From: Verrucomicrobiia bacterium
GTDB taxonomy: Bacteria; Verrucomicrobiota; Verrucomicrobiia; Limisphaerales; JAEYXS01
NCBI GenBank assembly: GCA_036405135.1
Contig: DASWYF010000047.1
Location: 124,001-188,000 of the forward strand
Length of the DNA: 64,000 nt
Direction: 5' to 3'
The position numbers and the translations under genes were made by a program. The notes under the pieces were generated by a model, which was not told the DNA's origin, searched no databases, and worked only from the letters and a program-made list of their open reading frames with translations. Positions within the stretch are counted from its first letter, which is position 1, and the number at the start of each line of letters is the position of its first letter. This document shows, one piece after another, positions 16,259 through 24,833 of this stretch.

Positions 16259-17239
16259 CTATCGTGCCTCAGCCACCAACACGCTCGCACGAGTGATCGC
16301 GCTCGTTTGAAGGGTGACAGCGGAAACACTCGCGGGGATGACGGCGAATTGCCCGGTGTACAGATGTACCGGATCACCCGAGGAGAAGATGGTGACGCTG
16401 CCTTGTGTCGCCGCGATAACTAAAGGCCCGGTGTGAGGCAATTGCGCGGAAGACTTCGGCGGCAGCGCGAGAAGGTCCACGGTGAAGAGATCGTGGTCCA
16501 CGAGTGAGCGACGGCTGGAGATGGCGGAAGCAGTGCTTGCGGCGGCTTGCATCGCAGGCTCGAAATCATTGAAGTCGATGGACTTCATCGCTTGCTCCAG
16601 ATGCAACTCGCGCGGTTTGCCATCGAGACCTTTGCGGTTCCAGTCGAAGACGCGATAGGTGGTGTCCGAGTTTTGCTGAATCTCAAAGATGACACTGCCC
16701 GCGCCGAGTGCGTGGACGCGACCGCTGGGGAGGAACATCACATCGCCAGCATGAACGGTGTGGCGATGGAAACAATCCGCGACGGTGCCGTCATTGACTT
16801 TGCGCTCGAAGTCCTCGCGTGTGACACCGTTTTTCAGGCCCACATAGATTTGGGCGTCGTGCGTGGCGTGGGCCACATACCACATCTCAGTCTTGGGTTC
16901 GCCACCGAGTTCTGCGGCTTTATGAGCGGGAGGATGGACTTGGAGCGAAAGGTCGTCCTGAGCATCCAGCAACTTGACGAGGAGGGGGAAGCGGCCGCTT
17001 TGAGGTTTCGCTGGTCCAAGGAGTTCTGCACCGTGATGTTCCATCAACCAACGCAGGTCCTTACCGGCGAAGGTGCCGTTGGTGATGACGCTGACGCCTT
17101 CGGGGCGATCCGTGATTTCCCACGATTCGCCGATGGGCACGTTGGCCGGGAGTTTCTTCTGGTAAAGATCCGCGAGACGGCGCCCGCCCCAAACACGTTC
17201 CTTGAAGATCGGCTGGAACGTGAGCGGGTAGAGAGCCAT
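16259..17239 (-). CDS. manA: Type I mannose-6-phosphate isomerase
   Basis: 326 residues, cytoplasmic. Interconverts fructose-6-phosphate and mannose-6-phosphate, giving mannose for surface glycans. A zinc-dependent cupin: QVHPP with H102, E118 in KTEMWY and H176 in GRVHALG are visible ligands. The N-terminus YPLTFQPIFKERVWGG is typical of the short bacterial form. It starts 12 bases after the accA stop, so the two are probably co-transcribed. The C-terminal 70 residues are less conserved and end VLVAEAR. Confident. Confidence 0.92.
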   Translation of the reverse strand: MALYPLTFQPIFKERVWGGRRLADLYQKKLPANVPIGESWEITDRPEGVSVITNGTFAGKDLRWLMEHHGAELLGPAKPQSGRFPLLVKLLDAQDDLSLQVHPPAHKAAELGGEPKTEMWYVAHATHDAQIYVGLKNGVTREDFERKVNDGTVADCFHRHTVHAGDVMFLPSGRVHALGAGSVIFEIQQNSDTTYRVFDWNRKGLDGKPRELHLEQAMKSIDFNDFEPAMQAAASTASAISSRRSLVDHDLFTVDLLALPPKSSAQLPHTGPLVIAATQGSVTIFSSGDPVHLYTGQFAVIPASVSAVTLQTSAITRASVLVAEAR

Positions 17240-17251
17240 GACCGGATGCTT

Positions 17252-18235
17252 TTAGGCGGCTTGCTTGGCCTTGGGATCGTTGAAATGCCCGTGAGCGCGG
17301 AATTTCTGATAGCGCAAGCGCAGGCGCTCGGAAGTGCTCAGCTTTAGAGAGCCTTCCAAGTGCTTTAACAAGCTGGCTTTCAAATTGTCTGCCGAAATCT
17401 TAGTATCCACATGAGCGCCGCCGAGCGGTTCCGGGATGATTTCGTCCACCAGTTTGAGTTCGAGCAGGTCTTTGGCTGTGATCTTGAGAGCTTCAGCTGC
17501 TTTGGCGGCGGCATTGCGCTCCTTCCAGAGGATGGCTGCGCAACCTTCCGGGCTGATGACGGAGTAGTAAGCGTTCTCCATGATGAGCACCTTGTCGGCC
17601 ACGCCGATGCCAAGTGCGCCACCGGAACCGCCTTCGCCGATAACTGCTGCAATCACAGGCACTTGCAAAAGCATCATCTCGCGTAGGTTCACCGCGATCG
17701 CCTCGGCGATGTGACGTTCCTCTGCGCCGATACCGGGATACGCGCCAGCGGTATCAATCAAGGTGATGATCGGGAGGCCGAATTTATCCGCCAACTTCAT
17801 GAGCCGCAGGGCTTTACGATAGCCTTCCGGGTGGGCAGAGCCGAAGTTGCGTAGGATGTTTTCCTTGGTATCGCGACCTTTTTGAGTGCCCATCACGAGC
17901 ACTTTATGGTTACCGAGCTTGGCGAAACCGGCCACAATGGCCCGATCATCAGCATACAGGCGGTCGCCGTGCAGTTCAGCGAAATCGGTGAACGAATGCT
18001 GGAAATAGTCCAGCGAGAAGGGGCGTTTGGGATGGCGGGCGATCTGGACGCGCTGCCAAGCTGTCAGGTTGGAATAGACCTGCTTGCGGGTTTCGGCGAT
18101 TTTCGCCTCCATCTGCTTGATTTCCTGGTCGAAATCGATTCCCAGAGATTTGTTCTCTGCTGGGTGCCGCTTCAGTTCGTCCAACTTGCGTTGGAGTTCA
18201 ATGATCGGTTTTTCGAATTCAAGCTGATGCTTCAT
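17252..18235 (-). CDS. accA: Acetyl-CoA carboxylase carboxyltransferase subunit alpha
   Basis: 327 residues, cytoplasmic. With AccD it transfers the carboxyl group from biotin to acetyl-CoA, the first step of fatty acid synthesis. Family hallmarks: LEFEKPIIELQRKLDELK at the start, FSDYFQHSF-type segment (here LDYFQHSFTDFAELHGDR), GTQKGRDTKENI, PEGYRKALRLMKLADKF, LIDTAGAYPGIGAEERH and GEGGSGGALGIGVAD. The ATG at 18235 matches the normal family start; a longer frame to 18310 adds residues not seen in AccA. Length is normal. First gene of a two-gene unit with manA, divergent from the parvulin gene. Confidence 0.95.
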   Translation of the reverse strand: MKHQLEFEKPIIELQRKLDELKRHPAENKSLGIDFDQEIKQMEAKIAETRKQVYSNLTAWQRVQIARHPKRPFSLDYFQHSFTDFAELHGDRLYADDRAIVAGFAKLGNHKVLVMGTQKGRDTKENILRNFGSAHPEGYRKALRLMKLADKFGLPIITLIDTAGAYPGIGAEERHIAEAIAVNLREMMLLQVPVIAAVIGEGGSGGALGIGVADKVLIMENAYYSVISPEGCAAILWKERNAAAKAAEALKITAKDLLELKLVDEIIPEPLGGAHVDTKISADNLKASLLKHLEGSLKLSTSERLRLRYQKFRAHGHFNDPKAKQAA

Positions 18236-18375
18236 GTCGGGGCGGAGGATAGGCCGGAGAGGGGGAGCGCGCAAGGGGAAGTAACATGGGGCAAACTCCG
18301 CCGTTGTCACGGGTGGCGACCGGGTTGTTTTGGGTTTTGTTCAAATGTTTATTTTCAGCTTTCCTGCGGGTCGGC

Positions 18376-18405
18376 TTGACCCGCCCCTATTGCCGCACCT
18401 AGTAT
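18376..18405 (+). promoter_or_regulatory. Possible sigma-70-type promoter
   Basis: TTGACC (18376-18381), an 18-base spacer, then TAGTAT (18400-18405), placed 15 bases before the start codon of the parvulin gene. The spacing is acceptable, but the match rests on sequence alone. Confidence 0.4.
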
Positions 18406-18419
18406 GCGCCACGTTTGTC

Positions 18420-19379
18420 ATGAAAGTATTCCGGTTATTCATTGGGTTGACATTGGCACTGACGCTTCAGTCAGTGGCGCAACAGGCCCGTACTCTGAAC
18501 GGCATTGCCGTGATCGTGAACGATGCCGTCATCACGTACACTGAAGTCGAAGATTTCGCCGGACCTGCCGTTGATGCCATCCGCCGTACCACGCCATCAG
18601 CCCAGTTGTCGCAAAAGATGGCCCAACTGCAAAACGATGCATTGCAGCAACTGGTGGAGCGCCAGTTGATTCTGAATGATTACAAGGTCTCTGGTTACAT
18701 GCTCCCGGAGAGCATCATTGATGATGAGATCAACACTCGCATCCGCAAACAGTTCGGTGACCGCCTTCGTTTGACGCAGACCTTGCAGCGCCAGGGTGGC
18801 ACTTATGAAAGCTATCGCCGGAACATCCGGGATCAGATCATCGTGGACGCGTTGGCGCAGAAGCATGTCAGCTCGGTGGTGCTCATCTCCCCCTACAAGA
18901 TCGAGCAGTATTACGAGACCAACAAGCAGAACTACAAATTGGAAGACCAGGTCAAGCTGCGCATGATCGTGCTGAACAAACCACCCGGCTCGGATGCCAC
19001 CATCACCACCAAGCTGGCCAAAGAAATCCTGCTCAAGCTGGATGAGGGTGCTTCCTTCACCGAGATGGCTGGAATATATTCTGAAGGCGCCCAACGGGCG
19101 CAGCAGGGGGATTGGGGCTGGGTGGAGAAGAAGAAGGTATTGCGGACGGAACTGGATGCCGTCGCCTTTTCCTTGAAGAAAGGTCAGCACAGCGGGGTAA
19201 TCGAAACGGCGGACGCCTGTTACATATTGCTGGTCGAGGATATCCGGCAGGCACAGGTCCGCCCGTTGCCCGAGGTTCGTGATGAGATTGAAAGCATTTT
19301 GGTGGCTGAAGAGCGTGCCCGTTTGCGCAAGCAATACGTGGACCGTCTGATGAAGAAGTCGTTTGTCCGTTATTACTAA
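18420..19379 (+). CDS. Exported parvulin-type peptidyl-prolyl isomerase (SurA/PpiC-like)
   Basis: 319 residues. Signal peptide to about QSVAQQ, then a SurA-type N-terminal chaperone region (GIAVIVNDAVITYTEVEDF, then QMAQLQNDALQQLVERQLIL-like helices), then one parvulin domain at about residues 175-270 (LRMIVL, AKEILLKLDEGASFTEMAGI, GDWGWVEKKKV, SGVIETADACYILLVED). Catalyses proline isomerisation and helps fold outer-membrane proteins in the periplasm. E. coli SurA has two parvulin domains; this one has one. The start at 18420 gives the signal peptide; the upstream in-frame ATG at 18330 would place it internally. Confidence 0.87.
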   Translation: MKVFRLFIGLTLALTLQSVAQQARTLNGIAVIVNDAVITYTEVEDFAGPAVDAIRRTTPSAQLSQKMAQLQNDALQQLVERQLILNDYKVSGYMLPESIIDDEINTRIRKQFGDRLRLTQTLQRQGGTYESYRRNIRDQIIVDALAQKHVSSVVLISPYKIEQYYETNKQNYKLEDQVKLRMIVLNKPPGSDATITTKLAKEILLKLDEGASFTEMAGIYSEGAQRAQQGDWGWVEKKKVLRTELDAVAFSLKKGQHSGVIETADACYILLVEDIRQAQVRPLPEVRDEIESILVAEERARLRKQYVDRLMKKSFVRYY

Positions 19380-19678
19380 GAGTCTCCGGCGTCCCTCTTT
19401 TTTCGCCATGTGGCTTTCGGGTTCGTGGCGATTTCCCAGCGCAGGTCAGCCGTTGTCGTCGTAACTTGTTTGATGTCATGCCTGCCGCTCACAATTCTTC
19501 CGTCTATCACCCATTTTGCCGAGGTTACTGGGTTGAACAACATGCTATAGGGGCTGTCTGTCACTATGAACCGGACTGGGGAAAGATGCGCCATGCAGGC
19601 GTCTTCCTCGGCTGAAATGGTAAAAATAGTCCATAAAACTACGGAAAAACTTATAGAAACCGGCGTTAGCCGTTGCAA
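19376..19678 (-). CDS. Doubtful small exported protein
   Basis: 100 codons from a TTG start, in an otherwise empty 340-base gap. The first 22 residues could be a signal peptide (VSISFSVVLWTIFTIS). The rest has a plausible mixed composition but no recognised motif, and the stop overlaps the end of the convergent parvulin gene by 4 bases. There is no clear ribosome site. Could be a chance frame; if it is not a gene the gap holds only the promoter of the operon at 19722. Confidence 0.3.
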   Translation of the reverse strand: MQRLTPVSISFSVVLWTIFTISAEEDACMAHLSPVRFIVTDSPYSMLFNPVTSAKWVIDGRIVSGRHDIKQVTTTTADLRWEIATNPKATWRKKRDAGDS

Positions 19679-19721
19679 TCAGGTGCTTCGCACTTATGAT
19701 ACGCGGCGCAACCAAACTTAG

Positions 19722-20687
19722 ATGCGGCAGATACTGACCATAGCAATCAATGCGTTCATGGAGCTGATCCGGCAGCCGATTTTTCTGCTGCTTGGCACCA
19801 GCACTGCCGTTTTCAATGTCTTCTTGGCGGCTGTTCCTTACATGGCGCTGGGTGATGATCCGAAGTTGGTGAAAGATAGCGTATTGGCCGTTACCTTCAT
19901 TTCCGGCCTTTTCGGAGCCGTATTGAGCGCATCCTCCTCCGTGGCCAAGGAAATCCGGACAGGCACAGCACTGGCCGTCATGTCCAAGCCGGTGAGCCGC
20001 ACGCAATTCCTCCTCGCTAAGTTTCTCGGTGTGGCGGGCGCCCTCACGGTGCTCACCTACATCAATGCCCTCAGCGTGCTGCTCGCCAGCCGGATGGCTT
20101 ATGATGCCTATGGGGATGCCGATATTGCAGGCCTCTCGGTGTATTATGCGGCAATCGCCCTGGCATACTTGGTGGCCGGTATCAGCAACTACTTCCTGCG
20201 CCGGCCTTTTGCCTCGGATGGCGTGATCGCCCTGCTCGTCACCACTACCATAGCTTACATTGTCATCACGAATTTTATGGTCTTGAAGAGCGCGGTGGAA
20301 GTGGAGCCGAACCATGTGGATACCCGCATGGTTCCAGTGACGATCCTGCTGCTTTTCGCTTTATGGACACTGGCGGGTGTGGCTTTGGTCTGCTCCACGC
20401 GGCTGGAGACGATACCCACCCTGGCCATCTGCTCGGGCGTGTTCATTCTGGGTTTGATGTCTGATTATCTTTTTGGGCGTCCGGCTGAAGCGGGCGCGCT
20501 CTGGGCGAAGGTGCTCTACACCATCACGCCCAACTGGCAATTGTTTTGGACGGCAGACACTTTGGAGCCGGGCAAGCCCGGCGTGCCGTGGAGTTACGTG
20601 GCGCAGGCATTCGGCTATGTGGTGGCCTATCTCGGGGCTTCTCTCATGGCGGCGCTATATCTGTTTGAAGACCGGGAACTGAACTAG
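19722..20687 (+). CDS. ABC-2 type transporter permease
   Basis: 321 residues with six hydrophobic segments and the ABC-2 permease pattern: an N-terminal helix starting in the cytoplasm, SSSVAKEIRTGTALAVMSKPVSRTQFLLAKFLG linking helices 2 and 3 (the coupling region, quoted in part), and a long C-terminal pair. First gene of the eight-gene run, 3 bases before the next start. It has no ATPase beside it; the only ATPase is six genes on (26874), so the two permeases of the run may share it. Substrate unknown. Confidence 0.8.
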   Translation: MRQILTIAINAFMELIRQPIFLLLGTSTAVFNVFLAAVPYMALGDDPKLVKDSVLAVTFISGLFGAVLSASSSVAKEIRTGTALAVMSKPVSRTQFLLAKFLGVAGALTVLTYINALSVLLASRMAYDAYGDADIAGLSVYYAAIALAYLVAGISNYFLRRPFASDGVIALLVTTTIAYIVITNFMVLKSAVEVEPNHVDTRMVPVTILLLFALWTLAGVALVCSTRLETIPTLAICSGVFILGLMSDYLFGRPAEAGALWAKVLYTITPNWQLFWTADTLEPGKPGVPWSYVAQAFGYVVAYLGASLMAALYLFEDRELN

Positions 20688-20690
20688 CAC

Positions 20691-22577
20691 ATGACTACGG
20701 ATCGCAACGTGCAACGGATCGGCCTGATCAACCTCGTGGTTTTTCTGGGTATCGGCATCGCCGCCGCAGTGACGGCGCAATATGTGAGATCGGCCACCGC
20801 CGAGGTGATGGCCGTGCTGGTGGGATTTGGTTTCCTCGCCTCCCTCGTCTCCTACCTGCAGATGCGCCTGGAGACGCAGGAGCAACTGGAGAAACTGGAA
20901 TTCGACGAACTCCAGAAGTCCAAGAACGCAGCGGCACTGTTCGACACCGCTGAAGCGGAGAATTTTCCCGCACACCGTGCCCGCCTGCAATTCGAGCGCT
21001 TCGGGGTCCCGACCTTCGCCATCATCCTGCTCCTGCTTCAGGGCGCGGCCATCTACTTCCTCTGGACCCGCTACGATGAATTCGCGGGGCTGAACCTCAG
21101 CCGGGCGCCGGTAGGCATGACGTTTTTCGGCATCTTCATGCTCATCCAGTTCATGCTGGGCAAGTATGCGGCGGGGGTTGCCCGGTTGGAAAAGCAACGG
21201 CTCCTCCGCCCGGGTTCCTCCTACATGCTGCTGTGCTCGTTCGCGAGCCTGCTCGCCTTGACGGCCTTGATCTTCGCCTACCTTGGCAGTCCCAATATCG
21301 ATGTGATCATCGCCCGGATTTTGGTGGTCATCATCGGCTTCGCCGCCATGGAGACGCTCTTCAATGTGGTGTTCGAAGCATACCGTCCGCGTCTCAAAGG
21401 CCAGGTCACGCATTTGTTGTATGACAGCCGCGTCATCGGTTTGGTGGGCGATCCGGCAGGGTTCTTTGCCACGGCGGCGCAGGCCCTCGACTACCAGTTC
21501 GGTTTCAAGGTTTCCGAGACCTGGTTCTACCGTTTCCTCCAGCGCACGATCGCCTGGATCATCCTGGCGCAGATCGGCATTCTTTGGCTTTCCACGGTGG
21601 TGGTTTTCATCGAGCCCGGTGAACAGGCTGTGTTGGAACGTTTCGGCAAGCAATCAGACCGCGGTGTGCTGGAACCGGGACCGCACTTCAAATACCCCTG
21701 GCCGGTGGACAAGGTGTATCGTTACAAAACCCGTGCCATCCAAAGTTTCCTCGTAGGTGCCGTCCCTGATGAGAATCTGGACAAGGAACGCACTGTCCTG
21801 TGGACGAAAGCCCATTACAAGGAGGAGTTCAACATGCTGGTGGCCAGCCGCCAGCAACTGACGGTCACCAACAATACCGATTCCACGGCGGAAGCCGCCG
21901 TTCCGGTGAACCTTCTCACCGCCAGCATCCCGGTCCAATACACCATCAAGGATCTCCAGAAGTGGGCTTACAATCACGAAGACGCCGGCAAACTGCTGGA
22001 GAAGCTCGCCACCCGTGAAGTGGTGAACTTTCTCGTGAGCGTGGACATGGACGACATCATGGCGCGTGGCCGTCTGGACGCGGCCAACGAGTTGCAAATC
22101 CGCATTCAGAAGCTCGCGGACAAACACGAACTGGGTGTGCAGATCATATTCGTAGGCTTGCAGGACATCCATCCGCCTACTGCCGTGGCCGAGGCTTACC
22201 AGGAGGTGAACGCCGCGTTGCAGGCCCGTGAAGGCATCATCTTCACGGCGGAAGGCGAGCGTGCGCAGATAATCCCGATGACTCGTGCCGAAGCGGCGAA
22301 CATCATCGCCGAGGCGCAAGTTTACAAACTGTCTGAGCAGGCCAAAGGTGTGGCCGCAGCCGGGCGTTTTCCGAACCAGATCGTGGCCTATCAAGCCTCC
22401 CCAGAAGTGTTCCGCCAGCGTTCTTATCTGGATTCACTCGGCAAAGCCATCGCTCCCGCCCGCAAATACGTGATCGGTGTGACCAACACCAAGGACACCA
22501 TCATCATGAATTTGGAGGATAAGGTGCGCATGGACATCATCGAAGACGTGGCGTTGCCAACCATCCAGAAACAATAA
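20691..22577 (+). CDS. SPFH/band 7 protein with multi-pass N-terminus (HflK-like)
   Basis: 628 residues. The first 290 residues hold about six membrane helices, an unusual addition for this family. Then comes a membrane-proximal SPFH domain: VVFIEPGEQAVLERFGK near 310, GPHFKYPWPVDKVYRYKTRA, QYTIKDLQKW, and a helical region with AEGERAQIIPMTRAEAANIIAEAQ. HflK-type proteins form ring-shaped scaffolds around FtsH and other membrane proteins. No Shine-Dalgarno-rich gap separates it from the permease (3 bases), suggesting translational coupling. Not a standard HflK because of the N-terminal helices. Confidence 0.82.
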   Translation: MTTDRNVQRIGLINLVVFLGIGIAAAVTAQYVRSATAEVMAVLVGFGFLASLVSYLQMRLETQEQLEKLEFDELQKSKNAAALFDTAEAENFPAHRARLQFERFGVPTFAIILLLLQGAAIYFLWTRYDEFAGLNLSRAPVGMTFFGIFMLIQFMLGKYAAGVARLEKQRLLRPGSSYMLLCSFASLLALTALIFAYLGSPNIDVIIARILVVIIGFAAMETLFNVVFEAYRPRLKGQVTHLLYDSRVIGLVGDPAGFFATAAQALDYQFGFKVSETWFYRFLQRTIAWIILAQIGILWLSTVVVFIEPGEQAVLERFGKQSDRGVLEPGPHFKYPWPVDKVYRYKTRAIQSFLVGAVPDENLDKERTVLWTKAHYKEEFNMLVASRQQLTVTNNTDSTAEAAVPVNLLTASIPVQYTIKDLQKWAYNHEDAGKLLEKLATREVVNFLVSVDMDDIMARGRLDAANELQIRIQKLADKHELGVQIIFVGLQDIHPPTAVAEAYQEVNAALQAREGIIFTAEGERAQIIPMTRAEAANIIAEAQVYKLSEQAKGVAAAGRFPNQIVAYQASPEVFRQRSYLDSLGKAIAPARKYVIGVTNTKDTIIMNLEDKVRMDIIEDVALPTIQKQ

Positions 22578-22618
22578 TTTTAGAACTTAGATCGAAGCCG
22601 AAGAAAAATATTTTGGGT

Positions 22619-23530
22619 ATGAAGAAGAATACTCTGTCATTAGTCGTAGGGATCCTCCTCGTGATCGTGTTCGCGTTCCTCCTGTTCTCCTTCCAAGTGA
22701 GGCAGACGCAGGTGGCTGTGGTGACACAGTTCGGCAAATTCTCGGCGCCGCAGACCCAGCCGGGTCTGTACTTCAAGCTGCCGTGGCCCATCCAGCAGGT
22801 CTATAAGTTCGAGAACCGCCTGCAAAACTTCGAGAAGAAGTTCGAGCAGACGCCCACCAAAGATTCGCGCATCATCCTGATCACCGTGTTCGCGGGCTGG
22901 AAGATCGCCGACCCGGCCAAGTTCCTCACCAGCTTCGATGGTGACGCCGCCAAGGCCGAGGAGAAACTGGAGAACCTCATCCGTACTGCCAAGAACGGTG
23001 TCATCGGTCAGTATGATTTCGCTGACCTTGTCTCCGCCGACCCGAAGACGCTCAAATTCGACGAGATCGAGAAAAAGATGCTCGAGGCCGTTCAGCCCCT
23101 GGCCAAAGAACAATATGGTGTGGATGTCGTCCTGCTCGGCATCAAGCAACTCGGCCTGCCTGAGAACGTGACCACCAAGGTTTTCGCCCGCATGAAGGCG
23201 GAACGTGAGCGTCTGGTGAAGCAATTGACCAGTGAAGGCGAGAAGGAAGCGGCCATCATCCGCGCCGAAGCCAAGCAGAAGCGTGAAGAGATCATCGCCG
23301 AAGCCCGCGGCAAGGCCGAGATCATCCGCGGCGAAGGCGATCGTGAAGCCGCCAAGTCCTTCGCCGTATTCAAGCAGGAGCCTGATCTGGCGATCTTCCT
23401 TCTGCGCCTCAAAGCGCTCGAAGCCTCACTTAAAGATCGTTCCACGCTGATCCTCGATCAGCAAACGCCTCCGTTCGACATGTTGAGCGGCGGCGGCTGG
23501 GAGGCGAACGACAAGAAGGGCAACAAGTAA
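22619..23530 (+). CDS. hflC: SPFH/band 7 protein (HflC-like)
   Basis: 303 residues. One N-terminal helix (LSLVVGILLVIVFAFLLFSF) is followed by the SPFH domain (VRQTQVAVVTQFGKF, GLYFKLPWPIQQVYKFENR, ITVFAGWKIADPAKFL) and a charged coiled coil rich in Glu/Ala/Lys (KREEIIAEARGKAEIIRGEG). Length and layout match HflC. HflC pairs with HflK in a cage that modulates FtsH protease. ATG at 22619 chosen over TTG at 22613. A 41-base gap precedes it, the longest but one in the run. Symbol used for similarity; the context is not the usual hflX-hflKC one. Confidence 0.8.
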   Translation: MKKNTLSLVVGILLVIVFAFLLFSFQVRQTQVAVVTQFGKFSAPQTQPGLYFKLPWPIQQVYKFENRLQNFEKKFEQTPTKDSRIILITVFAGWKIADPAKFLTSFDGDAAKAEEKLENLIRTAKNGVIGQYDFADLVSADPKTLKFDEIEKKMLEAVQPLAKEQYGVDVVLLGIKQLGLPENVTTKVFARMKAERERLVKQLTSEGEKEAAIIRAEAKQKREEIIAEARGKAEIIRGEGDREAAKSFAVFKQEPDLAIFLLRLKALEASLKDRSTLILDQQTPPFDMLSGGGWEANDKKGNK

Positions 23531-23541
23531 TCTAAACAACC

Positions 23542-24792
23542 ATGAGCGATAAAGACAAAGGCTCGCACGAGCACGATCATGGTGGGCATGAGCATGATCA
23601 CTCCCATTCCCATGGGCACGATCATGACCACGGTCATAGCCATGGGCATGAGCACGACCACGGTCACAGTCATGGCCACGGCCATGATGGAAAAGATCAT
23701 CTCGAAGAATTGCTGAGCCAGAAGAAGGATGCGCCCGAGCCTGAGGCCGAGATTGTGAACGAAGTGGATGATCCGTCCACCCGCGCCCTTTCCGAGGCGT
23801 TGCGCAGCGTCTTCGCCATCGTCAAAGTCCTGCTCATCATCCTTGTCGTCATCTTTTTCTCCTCCGGAGTTTTTCAGGTAAAAGAGAATGAAGCCGCCGT
23901 GATCTTGCGTTTGGGCAGGCCGGTCGGCGGAAATGATGTGGCGTTGAAACCCGGTCTGCACTGGGCGTTTCCCTATCCCATCGATGAGATCGTGAAGATT
24001 CCGTTGGGTCAGAGCCATAGCGTGCTGTCCACCAATGGCTGGCCGGCTTTCAACCCGACGCAGGAGATCAAGGGAGACATGCCTTCGGGCAACGAATCGT
24101 TGCGGCCTGGCTTGGATGGGTACGTGCTGACCAAGGATGGCAACATCATCCATGTGAAGGCCAATTTGAACTACCGCATCTCGGACCCGGTGCGTTACAC
24201 ATTCGATTATGCGGACACCACCAAGGTGTTGCTGAATTTCGTGGACAACGCCGTATTCTACGCGGCCACCTTCTACACGGCGGAACAGGCGCTTTACACG
24301 GACAAAGGAGGTTTCCGCGAGAAGGTCTCGGATCGGGTTCAACAGCTCGTGGCCAAGCACAATCTGGGCGTCACGCTGGAGCCGATCAGCATCGACACTT
24401 CGGCACCGTTCAATGTGCGGCCCTCGTATGAAGCGGTCCAGCAATCGGACCTTGACCGTAACGAGAAGATCAACGCTGCCCAGGGCGATGCGGGCAAGAT
24501 GACGCGCGAAGCGGAAGGCGAAGCGCAAGCCATCATCAGCGGCGGCATATCCGAGAGCAACCAGCTCGTGCAGGCCGTCCGTGCAGAAGCGGCCACTTAT
24601 ACGGAGTTGCTGCCCCGTTACCGTGACGATCCCGCACTCTTCAAGAGCCGGGTGATGACGGACAAAATCCAGAACGTCCTGGCGAATGCGCAGGACAAGT
24701 TTTTCATCCCCAATCGTGCCGATGGCGAAAAGCGTGACCTCAGGCTACAGTTGAACCGTGAGCCTGTGAAACCGAAGGGCAACGCCTTTTAA
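23542..24792 (+). CDS. SPFH/band 7 protein with His-rich N-terminal tail (HflK-like)
   Basis: 416 residues. Residues 9-51 are almost entirely His, Asp, Gly, Ser and Glu in HDH/HGH repeats, a metal-binding tail on the cytoplasmic side. A single helix near 90-110 (LLIILVVIFFSSGVF) leads into the SPFH domain (VKENEAAVILRLGRP, GLHWAFPYPIDEIVKIP, ANLNYRISDPVRYTF) and an Ala/Glu-rich coil (MTREAEGEAQAIISGG). It starts 11 bases after the HflC-like gene. The reading frame ends NAF-stop, but dropping one T of the TTTT before the stop would continue it for 13 more codons (see findings). Confidence 0.82.
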   Translation: MSDKDKGSHEHDHGGHEHDHSHSHGHDHDHGHSHGHEHDHGHSHGHGHDGKDHLEELLSQKKDAPEPEAEIVNEVDDPSTRALSEALRSVFAIVKVLLIILVVIFFSSGVFQVKENEAAVILRLGRPVGGNDVALKPGLHWAFPYPIDEIVKIPLGQSHSVLSTNGWPAFNPTQEIKGDMPSGNESLRPGLDGYVLTKDGNIIHVKANLNYRISDPVRYTFDYADTTKVLLNFVDNAVFYAATFYTAEQALYTDKGGFREKVSDRVQQLVAKHNLGVTLEPISIDTSAPFNVRPSYEAVQQSDLDRNEKINAAQGDAGKMTREAEGEAQAIISGGISESNQLVQAVRAEAATYTELLPRYRDDPALFKSRVMTDKIQNVLANAQDKFFIPNRADGEKRDLRLQLNREPVKPKGNAF

Positions 24793-24833
24793 ATTTGAAC
24801 CGGCGGCTGCGGCTGCCAAGAAAGATAAGTAAC

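Noticed and set aside
16111-16377. An 88-codon minus-strand frame past manA
   Set aside because: Overlaps the end of manA in another frame and has no ribosome site or hydrophobic signal.
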